Source: Marsupella aquatica (Eukaryota > Marchantiophyta). From it: DNA of 64,000 bases. Location: assembly GCA_973895155.1 (NCBI GenBank), contig OZ316897.1, forward strand, positions 15,996,001 through 16,060,000. Reading direction: 5' to 3'. This document shows, piece after piece, positions 58,370 to 64,000 of this stretch. The stretch's first letter is position 1. Each line of letters opens with the position of its first letter. Under the pieces are notes generated by a model. That model worked only from the letters and a program-made list of their open reading frames with translations, searched no databases and was not told the origin of the DNA. The position numbers and the translations under genes are program-made.

Positions 58370-58925
58370 AACAATTATTAATGTCCTCTAAACTACAAAA
58401 CAAACAAGTGGTGGTGTCCCTAAACTAAAAAGGAAAAAAAAGCTTGACACCCAATACTACAGAGGAAATGAAGTGGCGCCCTTTTAACTACATAGGGAAA
58501 AAATGTGGCGCCCCCTAAACTACAGAGAAAAAAGGAGTGGAGTCCTTAAACTACAAATGGTAAAAATAGTGACTGTCCCTCCCCCAATTACAAAGGAAAA
58601 AGAAGTGGCAACCCCTAAACTACAAAGGAAAAGAGAGCAGCATCCCCTAATATACAAAGGTAAAAAGGAGTGGCGTCCTTAAACTACAAAGGGAACAAGA
58701 GTGTCACCCCCTAACTACAAAGGAAAAAGAAGTGGCGTCCCCTACCCAAGAAAGGGGAAAAAAAGTGGTGTCCCTTAATATACAAAGGAAAACTAGAGCC
58801 ACGTCCCAACACTACAAAGGGAAAAGGAGTGGCGCCCCCTAAACAACGAAGGAAAACAGAGTCTGTGGTGTCCCCTAAACAAGAAAGGAAAAAATGGAAA
58901 AATGAGTGTCGCCCTCTAAACTATG
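58370..58925 (+). repeat. Minisatellite of about 37 bp, some 15 degenerate copies
   Basis: The unit 'taaactacaaaggaaaaaga' followed by 'agtggcgtcccc' recurs with length changes (about 33-40 bp). It starts shortly after the synthetase remnant and ends at about 58925. Open frames across it are artefacts. Confidence 0.85.
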
Positions 58926-61900
58926 GTCTTGGGACGGCACTCTTTTGGACACTTAGAGCATCTCCTGCGCTTTTAAAGGGTCAATTTCCTCTAAACTCAA
59001 GATATAGCCCATCATTTTTGGAGGCCTAGAAATTAAAAAACTTTTCATATTGAATTCAATCACCAAGGTTCACCTTCTCTGGCCTCTATCCCTCCAAAAT
59101 GAAGTGTTGTCATAACTAGGTTCAAGATCTCAATCATATCTAGGATCTTGTGACATGTGGTGAAATCTTTGACACTAGATGAGAATAGAGGTTAGGATAA
59201 AGGTCTCTCTCCTGGCTGCCATTTTTACCAAATATGGAGTTCAGGAAATATGAAAATGGAGGCTGGCTCCCATTTATTTAGGGATAGGGGCCACTAGTGG
59301 GAAGCAATCCCTCCAAATTCAAACCCTATATCCCCTATATGTTCTTTTTAGAGGTTAGAGGTGCATTTGACCCTACTGCTGGAGATGCTCTTAGAGGGGA
59401 TGCCACTCTTTTGAATGCTAACTGCTCACTTTTAGAGTCAGCAGCAGCTATGTTGAAGGATTGGTCAATCATGTCAAGGGGGTGAGGATTGACAATGAGC
59501 ATCCTTTGTTTCTGTCATTATTTTGGATTCAGCTCTTACCAATGCATACAGTGTTACATATTGTCTTTCATTCACGAGATGGATTGCCAGTAAACAACTC
59601 ATCGTCTTTGAAGTAGCATTTGTGTAGCTCTCACTCTGTGAACCCTGTACCCTCCCCGTCAGCCCAATGTAGAACCCACATCACATTTCACTGGCACTTT
59701 AATTTGCGTTGTGCCGCTGGCAGCGTTTTTGTGAGGGGGAGCTGATTGCAATGCCTTTTGCTTTGTCTCAATTGTGTTTTGTGTGATGAGAGTACCAGCT
59801 GATGTTGGTCTTGATGTCTTGATCAGGCTTGGAGGCAAAGGATTGCATATATGGAATGAGTAAAGTGAGCAGTCTGACTGCTTTACATTTTGGCAAGGAG
59901 CGGGGGTTCTGGAACGATAGAGCATATAACTCTTGAAACTGACTCACTACGTAGCATGCAGAAGATCACGTTGTAGTCAATCTAATCTGGTCTTCCAATA
60001 CTATAATCACGAAGACGTGTCCCAATCAGATATATTATCTGATTAGACTACGTGTCTATGTCTATTTAGACATTTATTTAGAGCCATGTCGCACCGCAAT
60101 AGAGTTGGTAGCGTGGCAGAGTAGATACAGTATGTTAGATTTGATGTGATTTAGTATATCTACTAAAGTACTAATTAATGCATTGCATGCATCATATATC
60201 GGGGATAGTAGTAGGTAGACAATGGCAATCAAATTATAGTATGCCATGTGTACTGTTGCAAGTTTGAATGTGTTTACTTGGCTCTATGGTATAAAGCCTT
60301 GAGTGCATTTCTCAGTGAAACAAGCATTTAGATTGTTGTCAATATTCCAATAGTAACTTGGACAGGTGCAGTGCAGGTTTAATTTGATATGAAGATTTTG
60401 TCCATTATTGTGGACTTGCTCAAAGAAATCTGCAAGCGGGGCAGAGGATCAGGATACTTTCAAAGCTCAGCCTCTTGGGTACGATGGACTTCAATTCTTG
60501 AAGCTGATCACAAGATGATTGAAAAAAGTATCTCAATTGAGGAAAGCGTGAAATGTTGTTACTGGGCAGAGAATTCTCTACATTCCAGACGCCAAGATAT
60601 ATAGAAACATTGCTGGTCAGCATTTTGGGGCCGTGGAGACCATGATTGTGGGTATTGTTGCTGTCTGTTGACTTTTGTTCAATTCTACCCAAATCCAGAC
60701 ATTTGTATCTGCTATCCAGGTTACTTTCAACGTGAAGAGCCTTGGCACTTTGGAGACTAGATTCTCGGCAAGTGTTGTCCCTTATCCAGCTTCCTCTAGC
60801 AAATGTGTGACATCTCACAGGGAATGTGTTTCATCAGCCTCTGCTCACAAGAACAGGGAGGAGCTGTCAATTATAGGATCCTCTCATAAGAACAGAAGGG
60901 GTGCTGATTTGCTCGACTCCAGTCGAGCATGCAGCACTTCCACACACCCTCTTGTATTGGATGATTGTTTGGAACCAAAAAAAACTTAATTTTCTGGCCT
61001 ATGTCTCTCAAGCCTGTGCTCTATTTAGCTCAAGATAATGAGAGCCCAATAGACGGGAGAGGAAAGGAAAGGATCCAGAGCATTTGGCACCAGCACGGAC
61101 TAAGGCACCAGAAGTTGGTGGGTCCCAACGTGAAGATGTTTGGGGCAGCAGAATAGCAAAAAAAATTATATCTTAAAATCAACCAACTGCAATAAGCTTG
61201 TTCTAGCCTACCACTCTCCCCAAAAAACAGTTGCACAAAAAGTGTCCCAAGCACCAAGGTAGCTAATGATCCCTACCTGAAAGTACTATCCCTACTATGC
61301 ATACCTGTCAATATCTTACAATGCCCTATTTTATCAATCATGAAACATTTAATATTCTCCAATAAGATACTTGGATAATTCTCTTGAATGTGTGTTGTAT
61401 AGTGATGTAGTAGATGGCCTCCTGAGACTCCAATAATGATCATCTTCCTTTCATGACGTAGGCTCAGCCATTAGACATATGACACGACCAAGTGAAAATC
61501 ATTGCAGGGTGGGTACCATCACTTTCCTAATGGAATGGTCAAGCATTCTTTACCGTGGGATCTGCTTTGGGTCTCCATCCATGGTATTATGAAAAGCTCA
61601 TCTCCAATGCTTGGCCCAGGCTTTGACCGGTACCAACTCCATACCTTCCACTGATGAGTCATTGTTGTGGCCCACTCAATCTCTCCATCTCCTGCATTGT
61701 GGATCATGTGTCTCCAGGGTTGGCACCTTTTCCAAGGTGTGGCAATTTTGGTTTTGGCAATAATGCCTTGTGGATCCTGTCCCCTGGTTTGGCCCTTTTT
61801 GTAATATATATGTAATGCCTTTTTGGATCCTCTCCTCTCATGTTTTGGGACTTTGGGAGATATATATGATCCTTGTGGATCCCGTATATGACAATATATT

Positions 61901-63030
61901 TTGTATTATATCTATATCATAATCATAATAAACTTTGAATCATTGAGTGTACATTCTCTATTATTATATGTTGATGTGTAATATTTATACATTGATCTGT
62001 AATTACAGGGATGCCGAATAGAATGTGGAGTACACTCATAACCCCTAAGTGCACGCATACATATATTCCACTCCTCCCTAAGTGCAATATGTATATGAAA
62101 AGGTATTGTTTTATAGTGCATTGTGTATGTAATGCCTCCAAAATGATAACTTCAGATCTAGTTTTGAGTGACTATTATTGTCCATGCATGATACTCTGGT
62201 AATAGGGCCTTGACACACTTAAAGGCCTTATTTGTACTAATCTGAGTAAGTAAAGGAGAATCTTCAAATTGATCCAAATTTTCATTGCGGATTTGTCTGG
62301 GGAAATGCACTGAAATTGCTGAGAACAATAGGAGTAGAAAGTTTCACTTATGGCAATTAGGGAGAACTGCAATTTGTCGCACGAATTGCAATTGTATGCC
62401 ATTGTTGCATTTGTGAAGGCTAACAGCAAATTTCAAGCAGGCCTGGTGCCAAAGCTACCCTCCCCAAAGCTCATGCACTGGACTGGACGGAATCCCCTGT
62501 GCTATCTACTCCCATTTACAAAGCAAGTAGTGCAGATTGAGTGCCACAAAGGATATCATCATTCTGCATTATTTAGCAGACTACAGTGAAAGAAATGGGT
62601 CTCCTTCATGAAACTTCTCCAATGCCAATGCTACAAAGCCTGCGTTCATCAGGAATGGGTTTTCCACCTTTTATGGACACATTTCTCTCTTCTGTGCAGA
62701 GTAAATGTCATACACTTTCTCCATGATTTCCTTGCAAAAATGGGCAGCTCCTTTGCAAATGTTGTAGATTTCAGTGTGTGAACATTTACCGTGTGCAAGG
62801 CAGGGTTTACATCAAAACCTGGATAACTGCAATGCATACATGGGGACTGACAGTCATTTGCATGTAAGGCATCTCTGGGGAAATTGTCCCACTTAATGGT
62901 TGCTTATATGCATAAGTGCAATTCCGTTCTTATAGAGGATTGCACTTGCACTTCCCCTTATGTCAAATTGCACAATCCTCCAACTCCCATGTATTGCTTT
63001 GTTTTGGAGAGTAACAAAAAAACTGCAGGT
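58926..63030. other. Intergenic, no gene recognised
   Basis: AT-rich sequence without a convincing exon, RNA gene or array. Frames of 60-132 codons at 60389-61257 and 62175-62589 lie on both strands and have no known domain. 'ttggatcc..tcccct' phrases recur at about 61770-61890. Confidence 0.35.
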
Positions 63031-63242
63031 ACTCGAGGGATTCAGCTTAATTATGGAGGTTGCATATTTTTGTTTTTGGTAGTAAGGAAAACTTGCACTA
63101 CTCGAGGGATTCAGCTTATGAAGGTTGCCTTTACTTACTCCAGGGATTCAGCTTAATTATGGAGGTTGCATATTTTTGGTTTTGGTAGTAAGGAAAACTT
63201 GCACTACTCGAGGGATTCAGCTTATGAAGGTTGCCTTTACTG
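63031..63242 (+). repeat. Composite tandem repeat, 106-bp period
   Basis: 'actcgagggattcagcttaa' followed by 'ttatggaggttgcatatttt' occurs at 63031 and, with 'ctccag' for 'ctcgag', at 63137. A shorter sub-repeat 'actcgagggattcagcttat' occurs at 63100 and 63206. Each large unit therefore contains two versions of the same 18-20-bp motif. Confidence 0.85.
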
Positions 63243-64000
63243 AGGGATCAGTGTAGCAGTAGAGAGAATTGTAGTAGAAGAAAACAACTGGTTGTGGGGT
63301 CCTCCTTAGTTTCCAGGTGAAGGATTGCTTGGATCAAATTTGAGAGGTTGAGAAGTGGGCAGGTATGGTGAACAGGTCAGAAACGGAGCACATACGGTAC
63401 ATCTGGACGCTGTTGTGCAATCTTCTTCGAGTGGGGCCAGCCCCACAGAACAGCTTAGGGGGGCTTTCCAGAATGTGGTGGTCATTCAATGTATCTCCAT
63501 CCAACTAGAAAGTGAATGGCCAGTTGCACACGCTAAAAGGTAGATTGCCTTCGCCAAACGTGTAAGGTGTGGAGAAAATAAATGCAAAGACAGTAAAGAA
63601 ATGGCAACTTGGTCTATTCTTTTAAACCACCTCAAGAGCAGGTCTGAGTTCTTGACAAGGAAGAATGCACAAATCAGCAAAGGAAAGGGCCCACAAGAGG
63701 CCCACTGGTAGATGACTAGGATAGGTACCAGTGATGAGTTCATTATGAAGTTGCTATATACTGTAGGTGAATACACCTTTCAGATTTTGTATTCAAATTT
63801 TTTTATTTTATTGTGCCTTAACTAGGTGAATCATTTGTACTAATTTGATTTTGAATTAACTCTTGGACCCTTTTTAATTTTAGTGAATTAGAGTATTTTA
63901 AATGTATTTGGCTCCCCTCATAAATGTCTGAACTTACTTTTCAATCACTCCTTAGTGGATTATCTTTTTTTCTCATGAGAGTGAGAGAAATGGGTTTGAA
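63243..64000. other. Intergenic, no gene recognised
   Basis: AT-rich towards the window end. No coding or repeat feature supported. Confidence 0.35.

Overview
The window looks like nuclear DNA of a land plant. It carries a plant-type anthranilate phosphoribosyltransferase gene with a transit-peptide-like N-terminus and about ten exons, two genes of the plant PADRE/DUF4228 family, a SWIM/RING-finger gene, a Ty1/copia retrotransposon and many AT-rich dispersed and tandem repeats. Gene density is very low. I cannot name the species from sequence alone. A seed-free plant (bryophyte, lycophyte or fern) is a guess. Introns of about 105-900 bp argue against a very compact genome.

Layout: 1-11 kb is repeat-dominated. 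It holds two diverged dispersed repeat families (A and B), a 1.5 kb GC-rich insertion between 6-bp repeats, a 1.6 kb segment between two identical 31-bp direct repeats that contains a tRNA-like fold, and a 99-bp tandem duplication. 11.3-13.4 kb holds PADRE gene 1 and its long leader. 13.4-22.3 kb is intergenic with more repeats. 22.5-31.1 kb is a copia element (415/398-bp LTRs, target duplication ATACT). It is defective, and its reverse transcriptase is interrupted by a 4.0 kb element (TG...CA ends, target duplication TCCTC) that encodes an unfamiliar protein with a long coiled coil. 31-37 kb is repeat-rich and includes a 35-bp minisatellite. 37.5 kb has an unrecognised exon, and 39.0-39.6 kb is PADRE gene 2. 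45.4-46.7 kb (minus strand) is the SWIM/RING gene. 50.7-55.1 kb is the tryptophan-pathway gene (trpD/PAT1 type). 56.5-58.0 kb is a 5'-truncated glycyl-tRNA synthetase copy that keeps its introns but has two frameshifts and a stop. 58.4-58.9 kb is a second minisatellite (about 37 bp), and 59-64 kb shows no recognised gene.

The genes are independent eukaryotic transcription units and form no operon. The tryptophan enzyme would act in plastids, the PADRE proteins are stress-associated small proteins, and the SWIM/RING protein is probably a nuclear ubiquitin ligase. The most unusual object is the 4 kb element inside the copia pol gene. It has retrotransposon-like ends but no LTR pair that I can see. 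All alignments were done by eye, so exon boundaries and repeat edges may be off by a few bases.
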